DNA from: RGIG2161 sp964525525 | Lineage (GTDB): Bacteria > Bacillota > Clostridia > Oscillospirales > CAG-272 | Assembly: GCA_964525525.1 (NCBI GenBank) | Contig: CAZGHD010000019.1 | Coordinates: 1-25,256 of the forward strand | DNA: 25,256 nucleotides | Reading direction: 5' to 3' | Part shown: piece by piece, positions 6,776 through 14,711 of the stretch | How positions within the stretch are numbered: the stretch's first letter is position 1 | How the letters are laid out: the number at the start of each line of letters is the position of its first letter | Translations under genes and position numbers: made by a program | Notes under the pieces: generated by a model | What the model saw: only the letters and a program-made list of their open reading frames with translations | The model's database searches: none | Told to the model about the DNA's origin: nothing

Positions 6776-6804
6776 TTGACAAGCAGTAAAAATAATGGTA
6801 TAAT
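6776..6804 (+). promoter_or_regulatory. Consensus promoter of the rplJ-rplL operon
   Basis: A perfect TTGACA (6776-6781), a 17-base spacer ending in TGG, and a perfect TATAAT (6799-6804). Start of transcription is expected near 6811. The strongest promoter sequence in the window, fitting a ribosomal-protein operon. Confidence 0.9.
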
Positions 6805-6810
6805 ACTACA

Positions 6811-6939
6811 TGTTGATCCAAAGACAGCAGGTTCACAGTAAAAGCCGCAAGCTTTCCTGCCGAGGAGAGATTTCATATACTTCGGTTCTACCGTTTTGTG
6901 AGGCTCTTTTTCGGCGTGTGCTGTTAAAGAGGCTTTTTT
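6811..6939 (+). promoter_or_regulatory. Ribosomal protein L10 leader RNA
   Basis: The untranslated leader carries the L10-leader signature: AAAGACAGCAGG, then an inner hairpin (AAAGC 6841-6845 with GCTTT 6851-6855), then CCTGCCGAGG. GCAGG (6827-6831) pairs with CCTGC (6856-6860). In Firmicutes the L10(L12)4 complex binds this element and represses its own operon. The leader ends in an intrinsic terminator (6901-6939). A competing helix between 6860-6869 and 6904-6914 would act as antiterminator, so control by transcription attenuation is likely. Confidence 0.85.
6901..6939 (+). terminator. Attenuator terminator in the L10 leader
   Basis: AGGCTCTTT (6901-6909) pairs with AAAGAGGCT (6926-6934), with one internal G-G mismatch and a small inner CGGC/GCTG helix. 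It is followed by TTTTTT (6934-6939). It stands between the L10 leader and the rplJ ribosome binding site, as expected for an attenuator rather than an end-of-gene terminator. Confidence 0.7.
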
Positions 6940-6987
6940 ATTTGAACCGCACTTATTTTACATTTACTTTCGGGAGGTGAAACTAAA

Positions 6988-7533
6988 ATGTCAAGTAAGA
7001 AAATTCTGGAAGCAAAACAGGCTATCGTCGCTGACCTTACCGAGAAGATTCAGAACGCCGTTGCAGGTGTTATCGTAAACTATCAGGGTATCAGCGTTGA
7101 AAAGGATACCGAGCTTCGTGCTAAACTCCGCGCTGCAGGCGTTGAGTATTCAGTTAAGAAGAACACCATGATCGGCCGCGCTTGCGACAACGCAAACTAC
7201 GGTGATCTTAAACAGTATCTTGAAGGTATGACCGCTATCGCAGTCAGCCCTGAGGATCCGGTAGCTGCCGCTAAAATTCTTAAGGAGTACGCTGACAGCA
7301 TCGAGACCTTCGAGATCAAAGCTGGTTTCGTTGACGGTGAAATTCTTGATAAGAACGGCGTTATCGCGCTTGCTGATATTCCTTCTAAGGAAGGCCTTAT
7401 CTGCAAGGTTATGGGTAGCATCCAGTCTCCCCTTTACGGCCTCGCTTATGCGCTCCAGGCTATTATCGACAAGAGCGGAGAAGAAGTTCCCGCTGAAGCT
7501 GCAGCAGAAGAAGCTGCTCCCGCTGCTGAATAA
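6988..7533 (+). CDS. rplJ: Large-subunit ribosomal protein uL10
   Basis: 181-residue uL10, which binds 23S rRNA at the stalk base and carries L7/L12 dimers on its C-terminal helix; the L10-L12 complex also binds its own leader RNA. Typical elements are KQAIVADLTEKIQNA, AGVIVNYQGIS, the YSVKKNTM block near residue 53, VAAAKILKEYA and KAGFVDGEIL. The extreme C-terminus is Ala/Glu-rich (EEVPAEAAAEEAAPAAE), slightly longer than usual. GGGAGGTG precedes the ATG. First gene of the operon, 47 bases before rplL; this leader-rplJ-rplL order is standard. Confidence 0.97.
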   Translation: MSSKKILEAKQAIVADLTEKIQNAVAGVIVNYQGISVEKDTELRAKLRAAGVEYSVKKNTMIGRACDNANYGDLKQYLEGMTAIAVSPEDPVAAAKILKEYADSIETFEIKAGFVDGEILDKNGVIALADIPSKEGLICKVMGSIQSPLYGLAYALQAIIDKSGEEVPAEAAAEEAAPAAE

Positions 7534-7580
7534 TTACGCAGCTAAATTAAATTTAAAAATTAATCAGGAGGTATGTTAAA

Positions 7581-7955
7581 ATGGCATCCGAAAAATCCCT
7601 TAAAATTCTTGAAGATATCAAAACTCTCACCATACTTGAGCTCGCTGACCTTGTAAAGGCTCTCGAAGAGGAGTTCGGCGTTTCCGCTGCTCCCGTAGCT
7701 GTTGCTGCTGCAGGTGCTGCTCCCGCAGCTGCTGCTGAAGAGAAGACCGAGTTTGACGTTGTTCTTACCGCTGCAGGCGCTAAGAAGCTTGACGTTATCA
7801 AGGTTGTTCGTGAGATCACCGGTCTCGGCCTTAAGGAAGCTAAAGACTTCGTTGAAGCTGCTCCCAAGACCGTTAAGGAAGGCGTTAGCAAAGAAGACGC
7901 TGAGGCTCTCAAGACCAAGCTCACCGAAGCTGGCGCTACCGCTGAGATTAAGTAA
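7581..7955 (+). CDS. rplL: Large-subunit ribosomal protein bL12 (L7/L12)
   Basis: 124-residue stalk protein that recruits and stimulates translational GTPases. The N-terminal dimerisation domain is residues ~1-32 (LKILEDIKTLTILELADLVK). An Ala-rich flexible hinge follows at ~38-54. The C-terminal domain has the diagnostic EFDVVLTAAGAKKLDVIKVV and ITGLGLKEAKDFVEAAPK. Full length with no anomalies. AGGAGG lies nine bases before the ATG and an intrinsic terminator follows. Confidence 0.98.
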   Translation: MASEKSLKILEDIKTLTILELADLVKALEEEFGVSAAPVAVAAAGAAPAAAAEEKTEFDVVLTAAGAKKLDVIKVVREITGLGLKEAKDFVEAAPKTVKEGVSKEDAEALKTKLTEAGATAEIK

Positions 7956-7965
7956 TTTTAGTTTC

Positions 7966-8001
7966 ACAAAAAAAGAACGTCCTATGGGCGTTCTTTTTTG
8001 T
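7966..8001 (+). terminator. Terminator of the rplJ-rplL operon
   Basis: AAAAGAACGTCC pairs with GGGCGTTCTTTT around a TAT loop, with the U-rich tract forming the stem end. Symmetric enough to work on both strands. Confidence 0.85.
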
Positions 8002-8029
8002 TTCTAATCTGCTATTTTACTTCAAACTA

Positions 8030-8058
8030 TTGAATATTTCGACATTATTTGTTATAAT
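8030..8058 (+). promoter_or_regulatory. Promoter of the mscS operon
   Basis: TTGAAT (8030-8035), 17-base spacer, TATAAT (8053-8058). Confidence 0.75.
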
Positions 8059-8092
8059 ATTTTTATAATATTTTTTTGAAAGGATAAATAAA

Positions 8093-8917
8093 ATGTCAGC
8101 CTTTTCAAGTTTCATTTATTCGATCATTCCCGCAGTGCTTGGTGCATTTTGGAATCTTGTCATCGCCGTAGCTATACTGCTCGTAGGTCACTTCCTTATC
8201 AAGTACGCTTGCAAAAAATTCGCAAATCATAATTACAAAAACCCGATAGATCCCGGACTTCTCGGTTTTCTCGGGACGGTTATAAAGATAGCGCTTTACA
8301 TACTGCTCATCTATCTTGTTGCCGCCATCGTCGGCATACCCACCGCATCGTTCGTTGCGCTTATCGGCTCTGCCGGTCTTACCATCGGTCTTGCGCTTCA
8401 GGGTAGCCTCTCCAACTTTGCAGGCGGTGTTCTTATCGTTACTACCAAGCCCTTCCACGTTGGCGACTACATAATAGTTGACGGCGGCCCCGAGGGTACC
8501 GTTGACGCAATAGATATTCTGTATACCCGTATGCACACAGGTGATGAAAAGCTTATCGTAGTCCCTAACGGTACTCTTGCAAATTCCACTATCCGTACGG
8601 TTGCTCCTAAAGGCGAGCGCAGAATAGAGCTCCAGATAGGTATTTCTTACTCTTCGGATATAGCTCTTGCGAAAAAGACTGTTCTTGACGTTCTCGCAAA
8701 GCACTCAAGTATTATCCGTCCCGAAGATACTACTGTTTTTGTGGCAGACACCGCTGACAGCGCGGTAATTATCGAGTTCCGTTGCTGGACGCCTTCCGCT
8801 GTTTTCTTCACAGAAAAGTCAGCTATTCTGGAAGAGGTCAAGCTCGCGTTTGACGCGGCAGGCATTGAGATTCCCTTCGGTCAGCTTGACGTACATATTA
8901 AAAACGATGCGAAATAA
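8093..8917 (+). CDS. mscS: Small-conductance mechanosensitive channel (MscS family)
   Basis: 274-residue membrane channel that opens under membrane tension to release solutes on osmotic downshock. Three N-terminal membrane segments are seen at ~12-36, ~58-81 and ~85-115. The third is the pore helix with small residues (GSAGLTIGLALQGSLSNFAGG). The conserved beta-domain follows: PFHVGDYIIVDG, EGTVDAIDILYTRM and VVPNGTLANSTI. The C-terminal cytoplasmic domain ends in IEIPFGQLDVHI, typical of the family. Length and architecture match the short MscS class. AAAGGA precedes the ATG. The last 11 bases overlap the start of the binding-protein gene, implying cotranscription and translational coupling. 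Confidence 0.95.
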   Translation: MSAFSSFIYSIIPAVLGAFWNLVIAVAILLVGHFLIKYACKKFANHNYKNPIDPGLLGFLGTVIKIALYILLIYLVAAIVGIPTASFVALIGSAGLTIGLALQGSLSNFAGGVLIVTTKPFHVGDYIIVDGGPEGTVDAIDILYTRMHTGDEKLIVVPNGTLANSTIRTVAPKGERRIELQIGISYSSDIALAKKTVLDVLAKHSSIIRPEDTTVFVADTADSAVIIEFRCWTPSAVFFTEKSAILEEVKLAFDAAGIEIPFGQLDVHIKNDAK

Positions 8918-11324
8918 AAACACGGCAGGTCGTCTGGCCTGCCTTCTTTTGAGTGCCTCGCTTTTAATACCGTTTCTTTCATCCTGCAATGCGGAACCTC
9001 AAAAAGTAGATGAGCAACCGCAGAAAAAGCAATCGGTTACAGTGGGATACTCTTCCCTGCCGAACAAGCTTAATCCCTTTTTCGTAACCACCGAGAGCGA
9101 ACAAGCGGTGATGGGTTTGACGCAAGTGCGTCTTCTCACCCTTGACCGAGTCGGAGACGTGATAAAGAACGGAATAGCCGGCGAAACAAGAAGCTATGCA
9201 GGCGTTGATTATTTTTACAGTGGAATTTCCGATATATCGCTTTTCGTAAGCGAGGAAACCGGCGTAGCGGAATACACTGTGACCCTGCGGGACGGTCTTA
9301 AATTCTCGGACGGACAGAACGTTACTGCCGATGATATAATATTCTCAATGTACGTTTTGTGTGATCCGGAGTACGATGGAAACTCGAAAATAAGATATTC
9401 ACCTATCAGCGGATTAGATAATTATCTTACACAAACTGACAGCGAAAGCTTCGCAGCTCTTGAAGAAAAATTCAATCTTATACACGAAGCCGGTGCCGAT
9501 CATATCGTAACGAAAAAGGATCCCTGGACTGAAGAAGAACAAGAAATTTACGCCGCATCCATAGTATCGGAATGGAAAGAAGACCTGCGCGCGATAACCG
9601 ATTTCTGCGTTTCCGAATTTGCCGAGCAATACGGTATGGACCTGCTCGGAATCCCGGGAGAAGAAATAGTCAAAAATGAAGAATACCACGTTGCTTTTGC
9701 TATGGCCGCGTGGGGATTCGCTTCACTTGACTCGTCCGGAAAATTCGTAACGGTTATAGGCTCTACATACACTTTGACCGACGGAGACCTCCCTGATATT
9801 GATGCCTTTTACGACGAAGTATATACCGTTTACGACGGAGACCACGAGGCGTATTGGGACGATGCAAACGGCGGAGAGGTGGACACTGACAACGTAATAG
9901 ATGCCGCGCGCCTCGCATTTATCTCAGAGCTCGGCAGTGGAAACGTTCCGTCTATCAGCGGAATTACGAAGATTGACGACCGCACCGTAAAAATCACCGC
10001 AGACAGTTATCACGCTTCCGATATATACGATATTTTCGATCTTTACGTCGCGCCTCTCCACTATTACGGAAACGAGGCAGAGTTTGACGTATCCAAAAAC
10101 AAGTTTGGGTTCATTCGAGGCGAGCTTGACGAAATAGAGAACAACACTCATCCGCTCGGCGCAGGCGCGTATATATTTGAGTCGAACGAAAACGGAAAGA
10201 TCACCCTTTCAGTAAACAATTTTTATTACAAAGCACTCCCGTCTACCGAAAAAATTGAGCTTATCTCGCTATCGGGCACCGACCCACTTGAGGCTTTAAG
10301 CAATTCAACTGTCGACATCGTGACCTCTGGAACCGATTCTTCTATTCTTGACAGGATAAGATTACTCAATTCCGGCGGTCAGCTTTCTGGCGACACCGTA
10401 ATCACCTCTGCCGCAGACGTTGCGGCGTACGGATACATCGGAATAAATGCGAACACTGTACTCGTCGGAGATGATCCCGACTCAAACGAATCTATATACC
10501 TCCGCCGCGCACTCGCTACTATTTTTTCTGCATACCGCGAGGCGGCAGTTTACGGTTACTACGGAGAAGCGGCAAGGGTTATAAACTACCCGATGTCCGA
10601 AGCCTCCTACATAGCGCCTGACAGAACAGACTCGGATTATACCGAAGCGTTTTCTGTTGACGTTGACGGAAAGAAAATATATTCTTCCGATATGAACGTG
10701 CTTGAGCGTTACGACGCGGCACTTTCTGCCTCAATTGAATATTTTATCGCGGCAGGCTACGTTTATGATAGCGAACTCGGCGTGTTCACTGCCGCTCCCG
10801 ACGGAGCATCGCTTGAATTTGACGTGATCGTCCCCGCCGGCGGAAACGGAGATCACCCCTGCTATCCGATATTCAAAAAAGCCGCAGATATTCTTGATAC
10901 GGTCGGCATTACCCTGTCAATAACTGATCCCGTGTCCTCTTCTCTGCTTTGGGGAAAGTTGCGTGCAGGATCTCAACAGATATGGGCGGCGGCTCGTACA
11001 GTCGAGCCTGAGCCGGACATGACCGATTTCTACGCGTCCCAAAGCACGCCCGATCTCGGCGGAAGTAATTATTACAGAATCCGAGACGATATACTCGATT
11101 TCTATATGTCTGCCGCAAAGATCAGCCCTGACAGAGCCTTCAGACAGGTATCATACCGCGAAGCACTTTCTCTCATCGAAGAATGGGCGATAGAAATTCC
11201 GATATATCAAAAGCAGAACTTCACTTTGTTTTCAGCCGAAAGGATTGACGGCACTACCGTCCCCGCGGGACTTACGGCATATCACCCGTGGTATCTTGAA
11301 GCAGAAAACATATCGGTAAAATAA
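8907..11324 (+). CDS. Lipoprotein of the ABC family-5 solute-binding type (SBP_bac_5), unusually long
   Basis: 805-residue extracytoplasmic lipoprotein: basic start, hydrophobic stretch and lipobox ending LSSC (Cys27). The body shows family-5 (oligopeptide/dipeptide-type) binding-protein features: VTVGYSSLPNKLNPFF at the mature N-terminus, YTVTLRDGLKFSDGQNVTADD (split in two strands) for the first domain, and VKITADSYHASDIYD, NTHPLGAGAYIFES and YLRRALATIFSAYREA for later parts. Usual members have ~500-600 residues; the extra length comes mainly from an acidic helical insertion at ~170-330. The frame is open from 8850, but the ATG at 8907, overlapping mscS by 11 bases, gives a clean lipoprotein signal. 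It lacks a good ribosome binding site, so coupling to mscS is likely. No ABC permease or ATPase lies nearby, so it must use components encoded elsewhere or act as a sensor. Confidence 0.85.
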   Translation: MRNKNTAGRLACLLLSASLLIPFLSSCNAEPQKVDEQPQKKQSVTVGYSSLPNKLNPFFVTTESEQAVMGLTQVRLLTLDRVGDVIKNGIAGETRSYAGVDYFYSGISDISLFVSEETGVAEYTVTLRDGLKFSDGQNVTADDIIFSMYVLCDPEYDGNSKIRYSPISGLDNYLTQTDSESFAALEEKFNLIHEAGADHIVTKKDPWTEEEQEIYAASIVSEWKEDLRAITDFCVSEFAEQYGMDLLGIPGEEIVKNEEYHVAFAMAAWGFASLDSSGKFVTVIGSTYTLTDGDLPDIDAFYDEVYTVYDGDHEAYWDDANGGEVDTDNVIDAARLAFISELGSGNVPSISGITKIDDRTVKITADSYHASDIYDIFDLYVAPLHYYGNEAEFDVSKNKFGFIRGELDEIENNTHPLGAGAYIFESNENGKITLSVNNFYYKALPSTEKIELISLSGTDPLEALSNSTVDIVTSGTDSSILDRIRLLNSGGQLSGDTVITSAADVAAYGYIGINANTVLVGDDPDSNESIYLRRALATIFSAYREAAVYGYYGEAARVINYPMSEASYIAPDRTDSDYTEAFSVDVDGKKIYSSDMNVLERYDAALSASIEYFIAAGYVYDSELGVFTAAPDGASLEFDVIVPAGGNGDHPCYPIFKKAADILDTVGITLSITDPVSSSLLWGKLRAGSQQIWAAARTVEPEPDMTDFYASQSTPDLGGSNYYRIRDDILDFYMSAAKISPDRAFRQVSYREALSLIEEWAIEIPIYQKQNFTLFSAERIDGTTVPAGLTAYHPWYLEAENISVK

Positions 11325-11358
11325 ACCGAGAACAAAAGGTAATATCAACGGAGTTATC

Positions 11359-12042
11359 ATGAAAAAGAAAATATTTTATACCGAGCTTGCATACGTTCTC
11401 GGTCTGATAATTATGGCATTCGGCGCGGCATTTACCGAAAAAGCAGATTTCGGAATGTCCATGATAGTTGCGCCTGCGTACATACTTCACCTTAAAGTGT
11501 CCCAATTCCTTCCGTGGTTTTCTTTCGGCGTTGCAGAATACGTCCTGCAGGGATTTTTAATAGTCCTGACCGTAATAATACTGCGGAAATTCAAGTTGTC
11601 ATATCTGTTTTCCTTCGTCACAGCCGTCCTCTATGGAAGTGCGCTTGACTGCGCTATGATGATAATTTCGGGGATCCCGGCAGGAAATCTGCCGATAAGA
11701 ATTCTGTGGTACGTGATAGGTACGATGGCCTGCTCCTTCTCGGTCTCGCTGTTCTTCCACACGTACATATCGCCCGAAGCGTATGAACTTATCGTAAAAG
11801 AAATATCTAATAATTTCCACCTTAATATAAACAAGGTAAAGATTTCTTACGATGCTATCAGTACGGTAGTAGCGATAACCTTTTCATTCTGTTTCTTCGG
11901 TTTCGGAGTTTTCGAAGGGATAAAAATCGGAACTATCGTGTGTGCCTTGGTAAACGGATTTTTGATAAGCAGATCCACGAAGATTCTCGAGACATTCTTT
12001 GAATTCAAAAACCGCCTGAACATAGAAAAATATTTTAAGTGA
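11359..12042 (+). CDS. YczE/YitT-like multi-span membrane protein (DUF6198-type)
   Basis: 227-residue integral membrane protein with about five to six hydrophobic segments. The first is LAYVLGLIIMAFGAAFTEKA-like (residues ~9-28); others lie near 50-75, 82-105, 112-130 and 170-200. The N-terminal pattern with an 'AFGAAF...ADFGMSMIVAPAY' arrangement resembles YczE/YyaS/YitT-type proteins, whose substrate is unknown. CGGAG lies five bases before the ATG. It starts 34 bases after the binding-protein stop and ends at the terminator 12045-12078, so it closes the mscS operon. The family name is from memory of similar sequences; function is not known. Confidence 0.7.
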   Translation: MKKKIFYTELAYVLGLIIMAFGAAFTEKADFGMSMIVAPAYILHLKVSQFLPWFSFGVAEYVLQGFLIVLTVIILRKFKLSYLFSFVTAVLYGSALDCAMMIISGIPAGNLPIRILWYVIGTMACSFSVSLFFHTYISPEAYELIVKEISNNFHLNINKVKISYDAISTVVAITFSFCFFGFGVFEGIKIGTIVCALVNGFLISRSTKILETFFEFKNRLNIEKYFK

Positions 12043-12044
12043 TA

Positions 12045-12078
12045 AAAAATCCGTTCCAAACTTCCGGAACGGATTTTT
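12045..12078. terminator. Bidirectional terminator
   Basis: AAAAATCCGTTCC pairs with GGAACGGATTTTT over an 8-base loop. It lies between the stops of two convergent genes and serves both. Confidence 0.85.
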
Positions 12079-12093
12079 TCATATTATTTCATA

Positions 12094-13026
12094 TTACAAG
12101 TTCTTTTTCAGATATTCGAGATAGTTCCCGCCGGCGATCTTGTTCACAAGTGTCTCTGAATAATTATGGGCGAGCATACTGTCTATTACTCTGTCGTGTA
12201 TGGAGGTAGTTTCATCGAGCGGAGAGGGGTATTTACCGCTCGTTCCGTCAATGTCAAATCCGAAACCGAGGCAGTCCTCACCACCAAGAGAAAGGCAGTG
12301 GTCAATGTGAGATAACAAGGTATCAAACGTCTGTTTTTCTTGTTCGATATGTATAAAATGCGGACATAGATTAAGGCCTATCATTCCTTTTTGTTTAATG
12401 ATCTCAATAGTCATTTCATCTGCGAGGTTTCTTGAGTGATCACACAGCGAACGGAAATTTGAATGCGTCGCGATTATAGGTTTCTCTGACAGTTCAGCCA
12501 GATCCCAAAAGCTCTTATCCGAGAGATGCGAAACGTCAAATATCATACCGAGGCGGTTACCCTCTGCAACTATCTCGCGTCCCGTGTCGGTAAGTCCGGT
12601 ATCTTGTTCCCCATTCTCAAGACGATTACTTTTTGCAAGGTCGTTTGAAAGCCACGCAAGCCCCATTACTCGAACACCGACGTTGTAAAACTCGTTCAGT
12701 ATTTTCTTGTCACCTTTAAGTCCGTCCGCTCCCTCGATAGTTAAAAGCGCCGCGTGTTTTCCGAGCGAAAATGCGTGCTCAATGTCTGAATAATTCTTAA
12801 CCTGAACGACTTTATCCGCCTCGTTTTGCATAGATATACAAAAGTGACCTATGTACCGCACCGCGCGTCTGTAATTCTGCTCCGCATCTTCGCCCGGATA
12901 GCCGCAAAATAACGCCACAAACTGAAGCTGCAGTGCACGCGAGCTGAAATTATACGGATTAACTATTCCATAGATACGGTTATCCACCTTTTGAATACTG
13001 TCGCAATGAGCATCAACAATATACAT
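12094..13026 (-). CDS. Membrane dipeptidase (peptidase family M19)
   Basis: 310-residue zinc dipeptidase of the renal-dipeptidase family, which cleaves dipeptides, including some with a D-residue at the C-terminal position. The binuclear site can be read off: His7 and Asp9 in VDAHCDS, the bridging Glu98 in LLTIEGADGL, His167 in IFDVSHLSD and His188 in IIATHSNFR. Asp258 in GFGFDIDG is the distal substrate-binding acid. ALTWLSNDLAKSN-like sequence (MGLAWLSNDL) follows the family pattern. No signal peptide, so a cytoplasmic role in peptide or wall-peptide recycling is more likely than surface display. GGAGG precedes the ATG by seven bases. A consensus promoter lies at 13055-13083 and the gene is monocistronic. 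Confidence 0.93.
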   Translation of the reverse strand: MYIVDAHCDSIQKVDNRIYGIVNPYNFSSRALQLQFVALFCGYPGEDAEQNYRRAVRYIGHFCISMQNEADKVVQVKNYSDIEHAFSLGKHAALLTIEGADGLKGDKKILNEFYNVGVRVMGLAWLSNDLAKSNRLENGEQDTGLTDTGREIVAEGNRLGMIFDVSHLSDKSFWDLAELSEKPIIATHSNFRSLCDHSRNLADEMTIEIIKQKGMIGLNLCPHFIHIEQEKQTFDTLLSHIDHCLSLGGEDCLGFGFDIDGTSGKYPSPLDETTSIHDRVIDSMLAHNYSETLVNKIAGGNYLEYLKKNL

Positions 13027-13054
13027 CGTACAACCTCCAAAAACTGATATTTAC

Positions 13055-13083
13055 ATTATATTCTAAACTATATTCTTTGTCAA
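13055..13083 (-). promoter_or_regulatory. Promoter of the M19 dipeptidase gene
   Basis: Minus strand: perfect TTGACA (13078-13083), 17-base spacer, perfect TATAAT (13055-13060). Confidence 0.85.
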
Positions 13084-13137
13084 TCTATTATAATATAAAA
13101 TGTAATGTAAAAATTTTCACCGAAGAAGAAAAATTTG

Positions 13138-13166
13138 TTGCATTTTGTATATCGTTGTGATATAAT
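13138..13166 (+). promoter_or_regulatory. Promoter of the DHHW-MBOAT operon
   Basis: TTGCAT (13138-13143), 17-base spacer with TGA, TATAAT (13161-13166). It leaves an untranslated leader of roughly 95 bases in which I see no recognisable riboswitch. It is divergent from the dipeptidase promoter, about 55 bases away. Confidence 0.65.
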
Positions 13167-13268
13167 TTTATTACAAAAAACGTCTTAAAACGCGCTGTTC
13201 TTTTCGATGTTTTGCACTAATATTACGTCGTTTGGGCGTTTAATAAATATTATAAAGAGGTGACCCAC

Positions 13269-14678
13269 TTGCGCAACAAAATATTCACCGCAATTTTCTG
13301 CCTATTTATACTGCTTGTAATGATAGGCGCACCGGTCAATCTGGCACTAACCAAGGCAGGAGTTATTCCGTCCGAAAACGTAGGTAACGTTATCGAGGTG
13401 GAAAAAGTTTACGAAGAAGGAGAATTCGGCGCTCCCGTGCTCAACGCTATTGAAGAGTTCAAGCGCGACGTAAACGATACTTATATAAACTACATCCCAT
13501 TTTACGTAGACATAACTTCCGTCGCTAAAAGTATTCAGCGTACGATAAATCACCCGATCACTACGTACCTGTTAAACGAGGGTGACCGCATCACTCTTGA
13601 GCGTTTGGAACAGGAGAAGAACGAGAATAAAGACGATCAAACATCGGATTCGACCACTCTCGAAGGAGATACTACCAAACCGGAAGAACCCGCGTTTGAG
13701 CCTATATACAAGGCAACTTATCTTGACGATGATATTTTCTACCGTTACTACAAACTTTCGGTGCAGGAATCCGCTGACGAAGAGCCGACCGAACTCTTTC
13801 TCCGCTTCCCCGGCAAGGATGAAGCAGAGCTGTTTTCCGGTATGGAAGCGCAGGCTAAACGCATCAACGAGCTCGCTGCCCGCGTTCCCGAGGTAAACTG
13901 GTACGTGTTCCCCGTTACCTGCTTTGAGGACTCCATTATGTGTGAGGAGCTTCTTCCCACCGAGTCAAAATACGACGTTTTCACCCAGTTTGCAGAAAAG
14001 CTTGACGATTCCATCCAGTACGACTGCGTTGAGATGACCGAGTATTCCGATAAACTGACCAAATACTATCACACCGACCACCACTGGAACGTATACGGAT
14101 ATACCGAGGGTTACCGCCGTATCGCGACTATGATGAAGGAAAACTATCCCGACATCGAAATCCGCGAGCCTGAAATTTATACCTTTGACGATAAGGTTCC
14201 CATGTACGGATCCATCGCGCTTGCACTGTCTGACTACTCAATGTACGATAATTTCGCCGCTGCCGATTATTCTCTGCCGGCCCATCAGGCAATCAGAGAA
14301 AACGGTGTTTCTTACAGCGGAAAAAACACCATTGAAAAGTCATTTATGATATATAACAAGGGCCTTCAAAACACCGAGCGCGGTTATAACCACTATATGC
14401 AGTTCTATATGATCACCCGAGAGATCACCTATCCCGAGAACAACACCGGTCGCAACCTCCTTATAATAGGTGACTCTTACAGTCCTCCGCTTCTTGAAGT
14501 TCTCGCGTCTCACTTTGACAAAACTTACATTCGTTACGTTGACGGCAACGAAAAGCTTACCGACATCGTTTACGAGGACTTCATAGCAGAAAACGGCATA
14601 ACCGACGTAGTTATGCTTCAGCTCAGCAGCCGCGTATACTGCGACTACTTTGAGGACTCGCTCAACAAGATCCACTAA
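13269..14678 (+). CDS. DHHW family protein (AlgX/AlgJ-like, SGNH-type)
   Basis: 469-residue membrane-tethered protein, probably the extracytoplasmic partner of the MBOAT acyltransferase encoded next. An N-terminal hydrophobic segment (residues ~5-28) acts as anchor or uncleaved signal. The signature YHTDHHWNVYGYTEGYRRI is at ~268-286, and GDSYSPPLLEVL at ~401 supplies the nucleophile-like Ser of the SGNH-hydrolase fold, as in AlgX/AlgJ/PatB. The Asp-His of DHHW would complete the triad. An acidic Thr/Ser-rich insertion lies at ~117-140. The frame opens at GTG 13260, but that GTG is part of the ribosome binding site GAGGTG; the TTG at 13269, six bases on, is the likelier start and mirrors the next gene (GAGGTGACTTTGTG). 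First gene of a four-gene operon. Confidence 0.88.
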   Translation: MRNKIFTAIFCLFILLVMIGAPVNLALTKAGVIPSENVGNVIEVEKVYEEGEFGAPVLNAIEEFKRDVNDTYINYIPFYVDITSVAKSIQRTINHPITTYLLNEGDRITLERLEQEKNENKDDQTSDSTTLEGDTTKPEEPAFEPIYKATYLDDDIFYRYYKLSVQESADEEPTELFLRFPGKDEAELFSGMEAQAKRINELAARVPEVNWYVFPVTCFEDSIMCEELLPTESKYDVFTQFAEKLDDSIQYDCVEMTEYSDKLTKYYHTDHHWNVYGYTEGYRRIATMMKENYPDIEIREPEIYTFDDKVPMYGSIALALSDYSMYDNFAAADYSLPAHQAIRENGVSYSGKNTIEKSFMIYNKGLQNTERGYNHYMQFYMITREITYPENNTGRNLLIIGDSYSPPLLEVLASHFDKTYIRYVDGNEKLTDIVYEDFIAENGITDVVMLQLSSRVYCDYFEDSLNKIH

Positions 14679-14711
14679 AACGATAGAATAAAGCATAAAT
14701 GAGGTGACTTT

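Noticed and set aside
7553..7967. Open frames antisense to rplL, rich in Ser/Ala or Leu
   Set aside because: They are by-products of the GCT/GCA alanine codons of the L7/L12 hinge.
8105..8704. 199-residue frame antisense to mscS
   Set aside because: No start signal and no recognisable family; the opposite strand encodes a clear channel.
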